64,000 bases of DNA from NCBI GenBank assembly GCA_963931105.1, contig OZ007004.1, forward strand, positions 1,922,001 to 1,986,000, written 5' to 3'. How positions within the stretch are numbered: the stretch's first letter is position 1; each line of letters opens with the position of its first letter. Origin of the DNA: UMGS1590 sp900552455 (GTDB lineage: Bacteria; Bacillota; Peptococcia; Peptococcales; Peptococcaceae). The notes under the pieces are model-generated. The model ran no database searches, was not told the origin of the DNA, and saw nothing but the letters and a program-made list of their open reading frames with translations. A program made the position numbers and the translations under genes. Below, piece by piece: positions 16,016 through 28,673 of this stretch.

Positions 16016-17124
16016 GCTTTGAATTTACCATAGAGAAAAAATGCAGCCACACCGCTGCTCGTCTTGGGCGTTTATCCACGCCTCACGGCGAGATCGAAAC
16101 ACCAACCTTCATGCCTGTCGGCACCCAGGCCACCGTCAAGACTCTGACGCCTGACGAGCTCAAAGATGCAAAATCGCAGATCATTCTTTCCAATACCTAT
16201 CACCTGTATTTGCGGCCAGGGCATGAGCTTATCCGTGAGCTCGGTGGCCTCCACAGCTTCATGAACTGGGATCGCCCAATCCTCACCGATAGCGGCGGCT
16301 TCCAAGTGTTCAGCCTCGGCGATCTGCGCAAGATCGCAGAAGAAGGTGTGCTTTTCCGCTCCCATCTCGACGGTTCCAAGCATCTTTTCACACCGGAATC
16401 CGTCATGGAAATCGAAAACGCCCTTGGCGCCGACATCATCATGGCCTTTGACGAGTGTATCCCGCACACCGCCGATCGCAGCTATACAAAAAATTCTCTC
16501 GAGCGCACCACCCGTTGGCTCGAGCGCTGCGTCAAAGCGCAGAAAGATCCAGCGCACCAGGCTCTTTTCGGCATCGTCCAAGGCGGCATGTACGCCGATC
16601 TGCGTAAACTCAGCATCGAGCAGATCGCTCAGTTTGACCTGCCAGGATTTGGCATTGGTGGACTCAGCGTCGGTGAACCAAACCACGTTATGTATCAACT
16701 CCTCGCAGAAACTGTGCCATTCATGCCCGAGCATAAACCGCATTATCTCATGGGCGTGGGCAATCCGGATAACCTTGTCGAAGCCGCCGGCCTTGGCATC
16801 GACATGTTCGACTGCGTTCAGGCGACACGCATTGCCCGCCATGGTGCCTTCTGGACCCGCCAGGGGCGTAAGAGCATCAAGCAGAGCCAATATCTCAAAG
16901 ATCTTTCGCCGCTGGAAGAAGGCTGCGATTGTTACGCCTGTCGCCATTTTAGCAAAGCCTACATCCGTCACCTTTTTAAGGCGAATGAAATGCTCGCCTA
17001 TCGCCTCCTCTCCATTCATAATATCCATTTCCTCAACAATCTCATGGAAGAGCTGCGGCAGGCCATCCGCGAAGACCGCTATCCAGCATTCAGAGAAGAA
17101 TTTTTTGCCAACTACCAGCTTTGA
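16012..17124 (+). CDS. tgt: tRNA-guanine transglycosylase Tgt
   Basis: The 370-residue TIM-barrel enzyme exchanges the wobble guanine of GUN-anticodon tRNAs for preQ1. Seen are the active-site DSGGFQVFS, the second catalytic region GIGGLSVGEP and FDCVQATR, and the zinc site CDCYAC...H near residue 305. Length is standard. It follows queA with a four-base overlap, so both steps of queuosine insertion are made together. A hairpin terminator lies downstream. Confidence 0.96.
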   Translation: MSFEFTIEKKCSHTAARLGRLSTPHGEIETPTFMPVGTQATVKTLTPDELKDAKSQIILSNTYHLYLRPGHELIRELGGLHSFMNWDRPILTDSGGFQVFSLGDLRKIAEEGVLFRSHLDGSKHLFTPESVMEIENALGADIIMAFDECIPHTADRSYTKNSLERTTRWLERCVKAQKDPAHQALFGIVQGGMYADLRKLSIEQIAQFDLPGFGIGGLSVGEPNHVMYQLLAETVPFMPEHKPHYLMGVGNPDNLVEAAGLGIDMFDCVQATRIARHGAFWTRQGRKSIKQSQYLKDLSPLEEGCDCYACRHFSKAYIRHLFKANEMLAYRLLSIHNIHFLNNLMEELRQAIREDRYPAFREEFFANYQL

Positions 17125-17137
17125 GCAGCATAAATTG

Positions 17138-17193
17138 ACACATTCTCACAATCTCCAGCCACAAGAACAGCGGAGACGAGAGAATGTGTTTTT
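17138..17193 (+). terminator. Terminator of the ruv-queA-tgt operon
   Basis: Ten-base arms ACACATTCTC/GAGAATGTGT with a 32-base loop that may fold further, followed by TTTTC. The rest of the gap to 17402 shows no gene. Confidence 0.65.
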
Positions 17194-17402
17194 CATTTTG
17201 TTGTGCGCTGGACATACAAGTGTCCGCGAGAGATAAAAGTGTACGCCCTTCGTGTATTAAATTATTCAATCGACGGACGCCTTGTTGCATCTGGTCATTG
17301 TAAGGTTTTTGTGCAATAATTATGTTTATCGGTTGAAAGGCCGAAATCATAAAACGAAAGAAGGGGAGTGGCAGACAGTTTCCACACCGTCTGCAAATAA
17401 AC

Positions 17403-18677
17403 ATGAGTATCAAAGAAGCTTTTCACAAATGGAACAGCATCAGCCTCGTTAAGCGTATTCTCTGCGGACTGATCATTGGTATTATTCTCGGCCTTGTTGT
17501 TCCACAGGCGACAGGGATCTCAATCCTCGGTGATCTCTTTGTCGGCGCCCTCAAGGGCATTGCGCCAATCCTCGTATTTTTCCTGGTCATGAGCGCACTT
17601 TCCAATATGGCAGAAGGCCAGCGCACCAACATGAAGGCCATCGTTGTCCTTTACATTCTTGGTAACCTGACCGCCGCCATGGTTGCAGTAATTGCCCACT
17701 ATCTGTTCCCAGTCAGCATGACCTTTGCATCTGGAACAGACGTTGGTGATGTCGCTCCACCAAGCGGGGTTACCGAAGTCCTCACTAATCTGTTGATGAA
17801 CCTCGTTGATAATCCAGTCAACGCCATCGTCAACGCCAACTACATCGGTATCCTGTTCTGGGCCATCATTTTCGGTATTGCATTGAAGAAAGCAAGCGAA
17901 GGCACCAAGAACGCATTGGAAAATGTTTCCGATGCAACCTCCATCGCCGTACAGTGGGTCATCAGCTTTGCCCCATTCGGGATCATGGGTCTTATCTTTA
18001 CCACCATCTCCGAACAGGGACTCGGTGCCCTCGTTGGGTATGCCAAGCTCATTGTCCTGCTCGTCGGCGCCATGGCCGTCGTCGCTTTTGTCGTCAATCC
18101 AATCATCGCCTTCATCTGCATCCGCAAGAATCCATATCCGCTTGTACTTACCTGCCTCAAAGAAAGCTTTATCACTGCTTTCTTCACCCGCAGCTCAGCA
18201 GCGAACATTCCAGTCAACATGGAACTCTGCAAAAAGCTCCAGCTTGATGAAGACACCTATTCCATTTCTGTTCCGCTCGGTTCCACCGTTAACATGGCCG
18301 GCGCAGCCATCACCATTTCTACAATGGCTCTCGCTGCTGCCACCACTCTCGGCATCGAAGTCTCCTTCGGCACAGCGCTCATCATGTGTGTGCTCGCAGC
18401 AGCCAGCGCAGCAGGTGCGTCTGGCGTCGCTGGCGGATCCCTGCTTTTGATCCCACTCGCCTGCAGTCTCTTTAACATTCCGAACGACATTGCCATGCAG
18501 GTAGTCGGCGTCGGTTTCATCATCGGCGTTATCCAGGACTCCTGCGAGACCGGTATCAACTCTTCCACCGACGTACTCTTTACCGCCTGCGCAGAAATGC
18601 GTGATCGCAGACTCCATCCAGAACGCTACGTTGGAAAACCAGAAGCACTCATGAAAGTGCCAAAAGGTGAAGCGTAA
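17403..18677 (+). CDS. sstT: Sodium:serine/threonine symporter SstT
   Basis: The 424-residue membrane protein belongs to the dicarboxylate/amino acid:cation symporter family. It has eight predicted helices and the two re-entrant hairpins; the second carries a serine/alanine-rich segment (FFTRSSAANIPVNMELC) and the NMAGAAITIS motif that binds Na+ and substrate. The NH2-terminal IKEAFHKWNSISLVKRI is typical of SstT. Monocistronic: a gap of 278 bp with a terminator lies upstream and a terminator downstream. Confidence 0.93.
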   Translation: MSIKEAFHKWNSISLVKRILCGLIIGIILGLVVPQATGISILGDLFVGALKGIAPILVFFLVMSALSNMAEGQRTNMKAIVVLYILGNLTAAMVAVIAHYLFPVSMTFASGTDVGDVAPPSGVTEVLTNLLMNLVDNPVNAIVNANYIGILFWAIIFGIALKKASEGTKNALENVSDATSIAVQWVISFAPFGIMGLIFTTISEQGLGALVGYAKLIVLLVGAMAVVAFVVNPIIAFICIRKNPYPLVLTCLKESFITAFFTRSSAANIPVNMELCKKLQLDEDTYSISVPLGSTVNMAGAAITISTMALAAATTLGIEVSFGTALIMCVLAAASAAGASGVAGGSLLLIPLACSLFNIPNDIAMQVVGVGFIIGVIQDSCETGINSSTDVLFTACAEMRDRRLHPERYVGKPEALMKVPKGEA

Positions 18678-18690
18678 ATAAGACTAAAGA

Positions 18691-18736
18691 TACATAGCCC
18701 TGCCTGTTTCCATAGGAGACAGCAGGGCTGTGTTTG
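18691..18736 (+). terminator. Terminator after sstT
   Basis: Stem ACATAGCCCTGC paired with GCAGGGCTGTGT (one G-T pair) and inner CTGT/ACAG pairs, then TTTG. Confidence 0.8.
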
Positions 18737-18901
18737 TATTTGCAGCGAAAATAGATAGGCTCTGGAAAAATAGCACCAAAATCGGCAAAAGTGTTAAAGT
18801 TTCGCTTGCAATCAGTTAAGGAACGTGCTAGTATATACACATCGTCACAGCGGCGCTGAAAAGCCAACAAGAAAATTCGTCAAAAAAGATGGAAAAACCT
18901 G

Positions 18902-18930
18902 TTGACAGAAAGCGCGAGAGATGATATTAT
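18902..18930 (+). promoter_or_regulatory. rRNA operon promoter
   Basis: TTGACA, 17 bases, TATTAT, about 130 bp before the 16S gene. The rest of the 380-bp gap after sstT holds leader sequence and no gene that I can see; an additional upstream promoter near 18800-18840 is possible but weaker. Confidence 0.82.
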
Positions 18931-19060
18931 ATATGAGTCGTCGCGAGAGCGGCGGTTGTTCTTTGAAAATTAAACAGCCAAGCGAAACAAACCAGTGCTT
19001 TGAAAAAAAGCAACCGAACAATGAATTAAAGAAGAGCTAGAGTAAGCCCTTCGTAAGATA

Positions 19061-20635
<1,575 letters not shown>

Positions 20636-20742
20636 AAAAGAAACCATGGAGACATGGTGTACGAAAAACTCACGGAAATGGTTTGATCGAATGGCTGTTT
20701 AATTTTGAGAGAACAACACTCTCGTAAAACAAAATAGACCAT

Positions 20743-20816
<74 letters not shown>

Positions 20817-20821
20817 TCTAT

Positions 20822-20894
20822 GGGGGTATAGCTCAGTTGGGAGAGCACCTGCCTTGCAAGCAGGGGGTCAAGAGTTCGAATCTCTTTATCTCCA
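20822..20894 (+). tRNA. tRNA-Ala (TGC), 16S-23S spacer
   Basis: Cloverleaf with anticodon loop CTTGCAA. The acceptor GGGGGTA pairs with TATCTCC through two G-T pairs. Confidence 0.95.
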
Positions 20895-21064
20895 TTGCAG
20901 CTTCAACGAGCTGCAAACTCGATCTTTGAAAATTGCACAGTAACAAGCATATCAAATTTCAGAAATGGAAGAAGATACGCGATGAGTTTTTCTGACAAAG
21001 ACGCAGAAAAAATTCAATTTCCGAGCAAACAAGTGAAGAGCGTAAGCTAAAGAACTTAGAAATA

Positions 21065-23963
<2,899 letters not shown>

Positions 23964-24059
23964 AGAGGTAAGGAAAGCGAAGGAAGCGAGCTAGTCAGAG
24001 AAAGAAAAGTTACTGTGTAATTTTGAGGGAGCGAGAAGCAAACTCAAAGAATTAAATAT

Positions 24060-24176
24060 CCTGGTGACGATAGCGAAGGGGTCACACCTGTTCCCATCCC
24101 GAACACAGAAGTTAAGCCCTTCAGCGCCGACAATACTTGCTGGTCTTTTGCTGGGAAGATAGGTCATTGCCAGGAT
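24060..24176 (+). rRNA. 5S ribosomal RNA
   Basis: Closing helix CCTGGTGACGATAGC...ATTGCCAGG and the conserved TCCCATCCCGAACACAGAAG. Ends approximate. Confidence 0.93.
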
Positions 24177-24179
24177 TGT

Positions 24180-24252
24180 TCCTCGATAGCTCAGTCGGTA
24201 GAGCGCATGACTGTTAATCATGATGTCACTGGTTCGAGCCCAGTTCGGGGAG
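24180..24252 (+). tRNA. tRNA-Asn (GTT)
   Basis: Cloverleaf with anticodon loop CTGTTAA, directly after 5S rRNA and before the operon terminator. Confidence 0.95.
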
Positions 24253-24256
24253 CCTC

Positions 24257-24285
24257 AGAGACAAGCGTTATGCTTGTCTCTTTTT
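24257..24285 (+). terminator. rRNA operon terminator
   Basis: Perfect stem AGAGACAAGC/GCTTGTCTCT, five-base loop, T-rich tail. Confidence 0.9.
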
Positions 24286-24340
24286 CTTTGCCTGTATTTC
24301 ATAGCATATTTTTACTGGAAATCGATTTTAGTTTTATGGT

Positions 24341-24387
24341 ATTCTTATCTAAGAATAGAATCTAAGTTTTTTGCTCAAAAAACTTAG
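24341..24387 (+). promoter_or_regulatory. Two tandem palindromes before the oxidoreductase gene
   Basis: ATTCTTATCTAAGAAT (24341-24356, 7-bp arms) and a second perfect inverted repeat CTAAGTTTTTT-GCTC-AAAAAACTTAG (24362-24387) that ends just before the AAGGAGG site. The first looks like a repressor operator; the second may be an operator or an RNA hairpin affecting ribosome access. Confidence 0.55.
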
Positions 24388-24403
24388 TAAGGAGGAATAT
24401 GAG

Positions 24404-24997
24404 ATGATGCTTGTTGTTGACTGCTGTGTGCGCGGAGATGCGTCGTCGACGCGACAGTATTATGAAGCATATCTGCGGAAGAATGGCTATACAGAAGAGA
24501 ATGTAGCTGTGCTGAAATTGGCGGAGCAGGACCTCGCACCGCTGACGAATGTGGATCTTGAAAAGCGCGACGCGCTGCGCTACGCTGGTAAATATGACGA
24601 TGCCATGTTTGATCTGGCGCGACAGTTTCGTGATGCGGATGAAATCCTTGTGGCGGCGCCATTTTGGGATCTCTCATTTCCATCGATCTTAAAGGTGTAT
24701 CTGGAGCATGTTTCTGTGTGCGATATCACGTTTGGGTACGCCAGTGATGGCAGCAGCGTGGGCTACTGCAAAGCGAAGCGCTTGCTGTATTTTTCCAGCT
24801 GTGGCGGCTTTGTGGGTGCGGAGCATCTGGGCTTTGCTTATGTTAAGGCGTTCGCTGAGATGATGGGCATTCACGACTGCGAAGCGTATACGCTGGAAGG
24901 AATGGACATTGATCCATCTAAGCGAAAAGATTTGTTGGAACATGCGATTAGGTCAGTTTACAAGGAACTACACGCAGACCGTGAAACGGGCTGCTGA
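24404..24997 (+). CDS. Flavodoxin-fold NAD(P)H oxidoreductase, C-terminus replaced by element 1
   Basis: The protein (197 residues as it now reads) matches the flavodoxin_2/NAD(P)H quinone oxidoreductase fold: an N-terminal VVDCCVRGDASSTRQYY phosphate-binding loop, ILVAAPFWDLSFPSILKVYLEH near residue 90 and LLYFSSCGGF near residue 125. These FMN enzymes reduce quinones or azo compounds. I start it at ATG 24404 behind GGAGG. The native reading frame ends where element 1 begins: after HAIR the current tail is SVYKELHADRETGC, encoded by the element's left inverted repeat. Joining the two flanks gives HAIRYFAAL-stop, with the stop at 32583-32585. Only about five native residues are lost, so the enzyme may still work. 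Confidence 0.8.
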   Translation: MMLVVDCCVRGDASSTRQYYEAYLRKNGYTEENVAVLKLAEQDLAPLTNVDLEKRDALRYAGKYDDAMFDLARQFRDADEILVAAPFWDLSFPSILKVYLEHVSVCDITFGYASDGSSVGYCKAKRLLYFSSCGGFVGAEHLGFAYVKAFAEMMGIHDCEAYTLEGMDIDPSKRKDLLEHAIRSVYKELHADRETGC

Positions 24998-25079
24998 CAA
25001 CAAACGGCGCTATGCTCCCGGCTGGGTGCATAGCACCTGTTTGTTGCGGGGGTTTCCAAAGGGGGCAGCGCCCCATTTG

Positions 25080-25117
25080 GCACACGACTTTGCGGAGCAA
25101 AGTGTAGTGTGTTATAC
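25080..25117 (+). other. oriT of element 1, pMV158 (MOBV) type
   Basis: The segment GCACACGACTTTGC-GGA-GCAAAGTGTAGTGTGTTATAC has the pMV158 oriT layout: an ACTTTGC/GCAAAGT inverted repeat then TAGTG/TGTTATAC, where the slash (25109/25110) is the expected nick. It matches the Pre/Mob relaxase coded about 4.7 kb to the right. Confidence 0.8.
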
Positions 25118-25493
25118 GCTCTGTCGGCGTTGCCCTGAAAATACCGTTGCCGCCGGGGAGGGCAAGGGCATTTGACGCGGCAGGAAAGCAGGGCTTTGTT
25201 TGGGGCTGGTAAGCCGGAAACAAAGGGCTGATTTCAGCAGCAGACAGGGCGTATTATGAAAGCCCCCGTCCCTCGTCCTCCGCCCCCGGCCTATGGGACA
25301 AAAAGTCCCAAAGCTCTGGACACCGTGACCAGATGTGTGGCCACACTCCGGGAAAAGTAGCAGGACGGCAGGAAACCGTCAAGGCTGAAATGAATGGGCT
25401 GACGCCCGGCCTTGACCGTTCCCCGCCGCCCCGCTGGATGGGTGGACAAGGTGGCCAATCCCTAAAAGTGTTTGGCCGCACTCGTTCATTTTG

Positions 25494-25650
25494 GGGCCTT
25501 TCTTCTCCCAAAATTGAAATGGGCGGGAAAGCCCTAAAATGGCTTTCCCGCCTTGATTACCCATTAGCAAAGACGGGCGAGACTGTCAACGGCGGCGCTG
25601 AAAGCGCCGTTCATCTTGACCGTTGACTGGCTCGCCTGGCTTTGCTACTG
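25494..25650 (+). repeat. Noncoding module, copy A
   Basis: About 160 bp with nested inverted repeats (GGGCGGGAAAGCC ... GGCTTTCCCGCC; then AACGGCGGCGC ... GCGCCGTT and GGTCAA-type arms). Related copies occur at 40944-41100 and 43449-43615 in element 2. Together with the preceding oriT region it fills 24998-25690, where I see no gene. Confidence 0.75.
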
Positions 25651-25696
25651 CCCGTAAGAGATGGAAAAACAAGATGGAAAACAAGGTTAAAAATGG

Positions 25697-25725
25697 TTGA
25701 CAAGTCTATCGGATGTGTGTTATAC
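25697..25725 (+). promoter_or_regulatory. Promoter of the Mef-like gene
   Basis: TTGACA, 17 bases, TTATAC. Transcription would start about 25732, giving a leader of roughly 270 bases before the efflux gene. Confidence 0.8.
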
Positions 25726-25760
25726 TGTGCGACAGTTTGAGATTGGAAGGAGGCTTACGT

Positions 25761-25781
25761 GTGTTAATTTGTGTACGCTAA
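25761..25781 (+). CDS. Leader peptide MLICVR
   Basis: A GTG-started six-codon frame (GTG TTA ATT TGT GTA CGC TAA) behind a strong GGAAGGAGG site at 25745-25752 with eight bases of spacing. It sits at the 5' end of the long leader, ahead of three terminator-like hairpins. Drug-stalled ribosomes on such short peptides control many macrolide- and tetracycline-resistance genes; this role here is inferred. Confidence 0.6.
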   Translation: MLICVR

Positions 25782-25801
25782 TAAGCAATAAAAAGTAGAA
25801 G

Positions 25802-25958
25802 TACCTTTCCACATGATGGTGGGCTTTTTTTGCGTGCGTATGCAAAGGAACACGTAGGTTTGACACGAGCAGTCTTTGAACTGTATCGTGGTGTTTTTTC
25901 GTGCTTTGTTGTTATGCAGGCGTCTGCCCTCTCTGTGGGACAACGCCTGCTTTTTATT
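25802..25958 (+). promoter_or_regulatory. Tandem transcription attenuator before the Mef-like gene
   Basis: Three hairpins each followed by a T run: a weak one ending in TTTTTTT at 25825-25831; CACGA...TCGTG with an inner CAGT/ACTG pair and T6 at 25864-25899; and GCAGGCGT...ACGCCTGC with TTTTTATT at 25916-25958. Together with the leader peptide this suggests ribosome-stalling-dependent antitermination. Confidence 0.65.
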
Positions 25959-26001
25959 GCAGAAACAAAGGAACAATGCAATAAAAAAGGAGGTTCGCAT
26001 T

Positions 26002-27222
26002 ATGACCCAAAACAACAATTCATGGAGAAAAACTTATTTTACACTTCTTGCCGGACAAGCAATATCCTTTATTAGCAGCGGTATTTTGCAAATGGCCATT
26101 ATCTTTTATTTGGTTGCGAAAACTAATTCTGCAATCATATTGACGGCGGCAACACTGATTGGATTTTTGCCGCAAGCCTGTTTAGGCCCGTTTGCAGGTG
26201 CTTTTGTTGACCGGCACAGCCGTAAAAGCGTAATGATTGGTGTGGATTTGATAATTGCCGCCGCTGGCGGTATTCTGGCGCTGGTGGCGTTTTACATGGA
26301 ATTGCCCGTATGGTCTATTATGGTTGTCCTGTTAATCCGAAGTGCGGGAACTGCTTTTCATTCTCCAGCATTCAGCGCAGCAACACCTATGATTGTGCCA
26401 AAAGAGGAACTTACAAAATGCGCTGGTTACACGCAGACCATGCAAGCAGTAAGTGCGATTATCAGTCCAGCTGCCGCAGCGTTTTTATATGCTGTTTGGC
26501 CTCTTAATGCAATTATATTGTTAGATATTGTGGGTGCAATCCTTGCCTGTGTGACTGTTGCGATTTCGTCCATACCAACGCCTGAACTATGTCCAGAAAC
26601 GAAAAGACAACAGTTTTTACAGGATATGAAAGAGGGGTATGTGGTATTAAAGCAAAACAGGGGCCTCTTTGCTCTGCTCTGGATTGGTGTAATTTATATG
26701 TTCTTTTATATGCCAATCAGTACGCTTTTTCCTCTCATCTGTATGTCATACTTCAAAGGAACACCGGCCCATGCCTCTGCCGCTGAAATTGCTTTTGCGG
26801 TTGGTATGCTGCTTGGCGGAGTCATTCTGAGCATTTGGGGCGGTTTTAAGAAACGGCGGTACACCATCGGTCTTTCCGTTCTCCTGATGGGCGTTAGCAA
26901 TATGCTCTCCGGGCTTTTGCCGCCAGACGCATTTCTTGTCTTTGTTGTGTGCTGTACTGTTATGGGAATTTCCGCTCCATTTTACGGTGTGCAAAATGCG
27001 ATTTTTCAAGAAACGGTCAAACCAGAATATCTGGGGAGAGTTTTTTCTCTACTGACAAGCGCCGCTTCCCTCGCCATGCCGTTTGGCCTTGTCATTTCCG
27101 GGCCTCTGGCGGAGCGGCTGGGAGTTGAGAAATGGTTTGTCATTTGCGGAATTGGCATTATCATCGTTGCGCTTGCCGTATTTTTACTACCCGGTTTGAG
27201 AGAGATTGACAATACGCAATAA
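26002..27222 (+). CDS. Mef-like MFS macrolide efflux protein
   Basis: The 406-residue protein has 12 predicted membrane helices and the same length as Mef(A), whose sequence it closely recalls: WRKTYFTLLAGQAISFIS, ILQMAIIFYL, AGGILALVAFYMELPVW, LIRSAGTAFHSPAF, TKCAGYTQTMQAVS and VKPEYLGRVFSL. It keeps the MFS loop DRHSRKSVMIG. Mef proteins export 14/15-membered macrolides by proton antiport. ATG 26002 is chosen behind AAAAAAGGAGG; upstream in-frame ATGs lie inside the attenuator. No msr(D)-type ABC-F partner follows. It is the only resistance gene of element 1. It is probably a mef variant, but exact allele or substrate cannot be set by eye. Confidence 0.82.
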   Translation: MTQNNNSWRKTYFTLLAGQAISFISSGILQMAIIFYLVAKTNSAIILTAATLIGFLPQACLGPFAGAFVDRHSRKSVMIGVDLIIAAAGGILALVAFYMELPVWSIMVVLLIRSAGTAFHSPAFSAATPMIVPKEELTKCAGYTQTMQAVSAIISPAAAAFLYAVWPLNAIILLDIVGAILACVTVAISSIPTPELCPETKRQQFLQDMKEGYVVLKQNRGLFALLWIGVIYMFFYMPISTLFPLICMSYFKGTPAHASAAEIAFAVGMLLGGVILSIWGGFKKRRYTIGLSVLLMGVSNMLSGLLPPDAFLVFVVCCTVMGISAPFYGVQNAIFQETVKPEYLGRVFSLLTSAASLAMPFGLVISGPLAERLGVEKWFVICGIGIIIVALAVFLLPGLREIDNTQ

Positions 27223-27251
27223 TCAACTGCACCTTTTTCTATTACTAAACA

Positions 27252-27305
27252 AAATGCCTGGATGGTGGTTCTGAAAAACCAGAACCGCCGTTCAGGCATT
27301 TTTTA
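27252..27305. terminator. Bidirectional terminator between mef-like gene and XRE gene
   Basis: AATGCCTG...CAGGCATT outer arms plus GGTGGTTCTG/CAGAACCGCC inner arms, T-rich on one side and A-rich on the other, between converging genes. Confidence 0.85.
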
Positions 27306-28103
27306 TCTTCGTCCTCTCTGCGGTTTTGGATTCTTCAGCAAGTCGGATTTTTCCGCAATCTTTTTCAGCCACTTCCGTTCTTCTACTGACAGCTTCCTAA
27401 AATTCAGCTTGAGCCGTTTGCAGATAAACGCCAAGTACGCTTGTTCCGTGTCGCTGTCCTGGCTGACGATTTCACCAGCAGTTTCCAGCATTTCTTTTAG
27501 CGGGTTATCCTCTGGGACGCTGAAAAAATCGTCCTTGTGTGTTTCCCGCAGAGCAAGGGCAATCCCGTTTATGTCCCGTTGTATCACATAGCGGCAAAAC
27601 TCGTCCTCATCAATATGGGCGGTGATAAGCTGTCTTAACTGCGTATCACTCATGCCAGGATTATGCTTTTTTATAACAGTTGCGCTCATCGTGTCCACTA
27701 TGGCGTTTGCACCCTGCGCCTGTTTCAGTGCCGTTCCGTTCACATAGATTTCAAGGTCAGCCATCAGCCGGGGGAAATCCGGGTGCGCCGCCAGCTCACA
27801 CAGCAGGGTATTGTCTATCCTCCCGCTTTTCAGCAGGTCAATCATTTCATCACTCAAACGCAGGTCTGCAAGATCGGCGTTTGGGTGATTTTTCATTTCA
27901 GACAGCCCCAGCAGATAATCAGCGGTCACACCGTAAAACTTCGCCAGCCGGATAAGGGCATAGTGGCTGATGTCCTTGAAGTCTTCCGTTTCGTAACTGC
28001 CCAGCGCAGACTTGGAAAGCCCGGTCTGCTCCGCAAGCTGCCCCAGCGTCAAGCCACGCTCCACACGTAGGTCTTTTAATCGCTCTTGTATGGATAAAGA
28101 CAT
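27303..28103 (-). CDS. XRE-family transcriptional regulator of element 1
   Basis: The 266-residue protein has an N-terminal helix-turn-helix (IQERLKDLRVERGLTLGQLAEQTGLSKSALGSYE, in parts), followed by YGVTADYLLGLSE, the usual end of Cro/cI-like domains, and a long helical C-terminal region. ATG 28103 has AAGGAGGGTGA at a good distance; a GTG two codons earlier overlaps that site. It is divergent from the Cys-rich VLP-RepA-relaxase block and could control it. The element 2 regulator at 45213 has the same length class and layout but different sequence. Confidence 0.82.
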   Translation of the reverse strand: MSLSIQERLKDLRVERGLTLGQLAEQTGLSKSALGSYETEDFKDISHYALIRLAKFYGVTADYLLGLSEMKNHPNADLADLRLSDEMIDLLKSGRIDNTLLCELAAHPDFPRLMADLEIYVNGTALKQAQGANAIVDTMSATVIKKHNPGMSDTQLRQLITAHIDEDEFCRYVIQRDINGIALALRETHKDDFFSVPEDNPLKEMLETAGEIVSQDSDTEQAYLAFICKRLKLNFRKLSVEERKWLKKIAEKSDLLKNPKPQRGRR

Positions 28104-28181
28104 ATTCACCCTCCTTGCTAGCTCAACGAAAGAGAAGCCGTTATGCTATGTACTATGCTCATAGCATAACGGCATAGGCAT

Positions 28182-28445
28182 TTACAGTTTTATTTTACCA
28201 TTTGCTACATCTTCACGAAATTTATCAACAAGCTTCGCTGTCAGCTTGGATTTACCGTAGTGTTCAAGTACAAAAGTACGATAACTTTTTCCATCTACAA
28301 GCACATCACTTTTTCTGGTCAACAACCAATTTCCGTTACCTCCTCCCTGTTCTCTAATATTCCAGTCTTTCCCATATCTTTTATAGATTTCATCTTTTTT
28401 ACCTTGAACAGACATTGATTCGCTTGGAATATAAACAATTTGCAT
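28182..28445 (-). CDS. Small basic protein of unknown function
   Basis: An 87-residue frame with a good GGAGGAG ribosome site before its ATG at 28445. It is rich in Lys, Arg and aromatic residues, with no motif that I recognise. It sits between the XRE gene and the mobilization block, transcribed like the XRE gene. Element 2 has no counterpart. AT-rich composition differs from the neighbouring VLP and relaxase genes, so it may be an accessory gain. Confidence 0.5.
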   Translation of the reverse strand: MQIVYIPSESMSVQGKKDEIYKRYGKDWNIREQGGGNGNWLLTRKSDVLVDGKSYRTFVLEHYGKSKLTAKLVDKFREDVANGKIKL

Positions 28446-28600
28446 AATAGCTCCTCCTTTATTTTGTGCAAGAAGACCAGAAACCTGAATTTGTCTTTTA
28501 TCTTTTTTTGATTATATCACAAATCCGAGAGCGTGGAAATAGGGAGTTTTTCAGGCTGATTTCCTACCTCTTGGATATACGGCACAGGCGGTCAAAAAGG

Positions 28601-28648
28601 TGTAGACTTGGGATAGTTCATCGATGGACAAGCACCTTGGAAACAGAA
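28601..28648 (+). promoter_or_regulatory. Conserved leader before the Cys-rich VLP gene (element 1)
   Basis: About 48 bases (TGTAGACTTGGGATAGTTCA, then TCGATGGACAAGCACCTTGG) are shared with 46131-46179 of element 2, upstream of the homologous gene. The rest of the 228-bp gap shows nothing clear. Role unknown: promoter, operator or RNA leader. Confidence 0.5.
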
Positions 28649-28673
28649 CACGCCAAAGAAAACGGAGGGACGC

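Noticed and set aside
25333..25626. Frames in the left-end module of element 1
   Set aside because: The homologous region in element 2 (40800-41030) keeps the DNA inverted repeats but not the reading frame, so structure and not protein is conserved.
26002..27222. Assignment of the MFS gene in element 1 as tet(40) or another tetracycline exporter
   Set aside because: The length and several segments (AGQAISFIS, LVAFYMELPVW, LTKCAGY) fit Mef rather than tetracycline exporters; the leader resembles tet-type attenuators only in layout.
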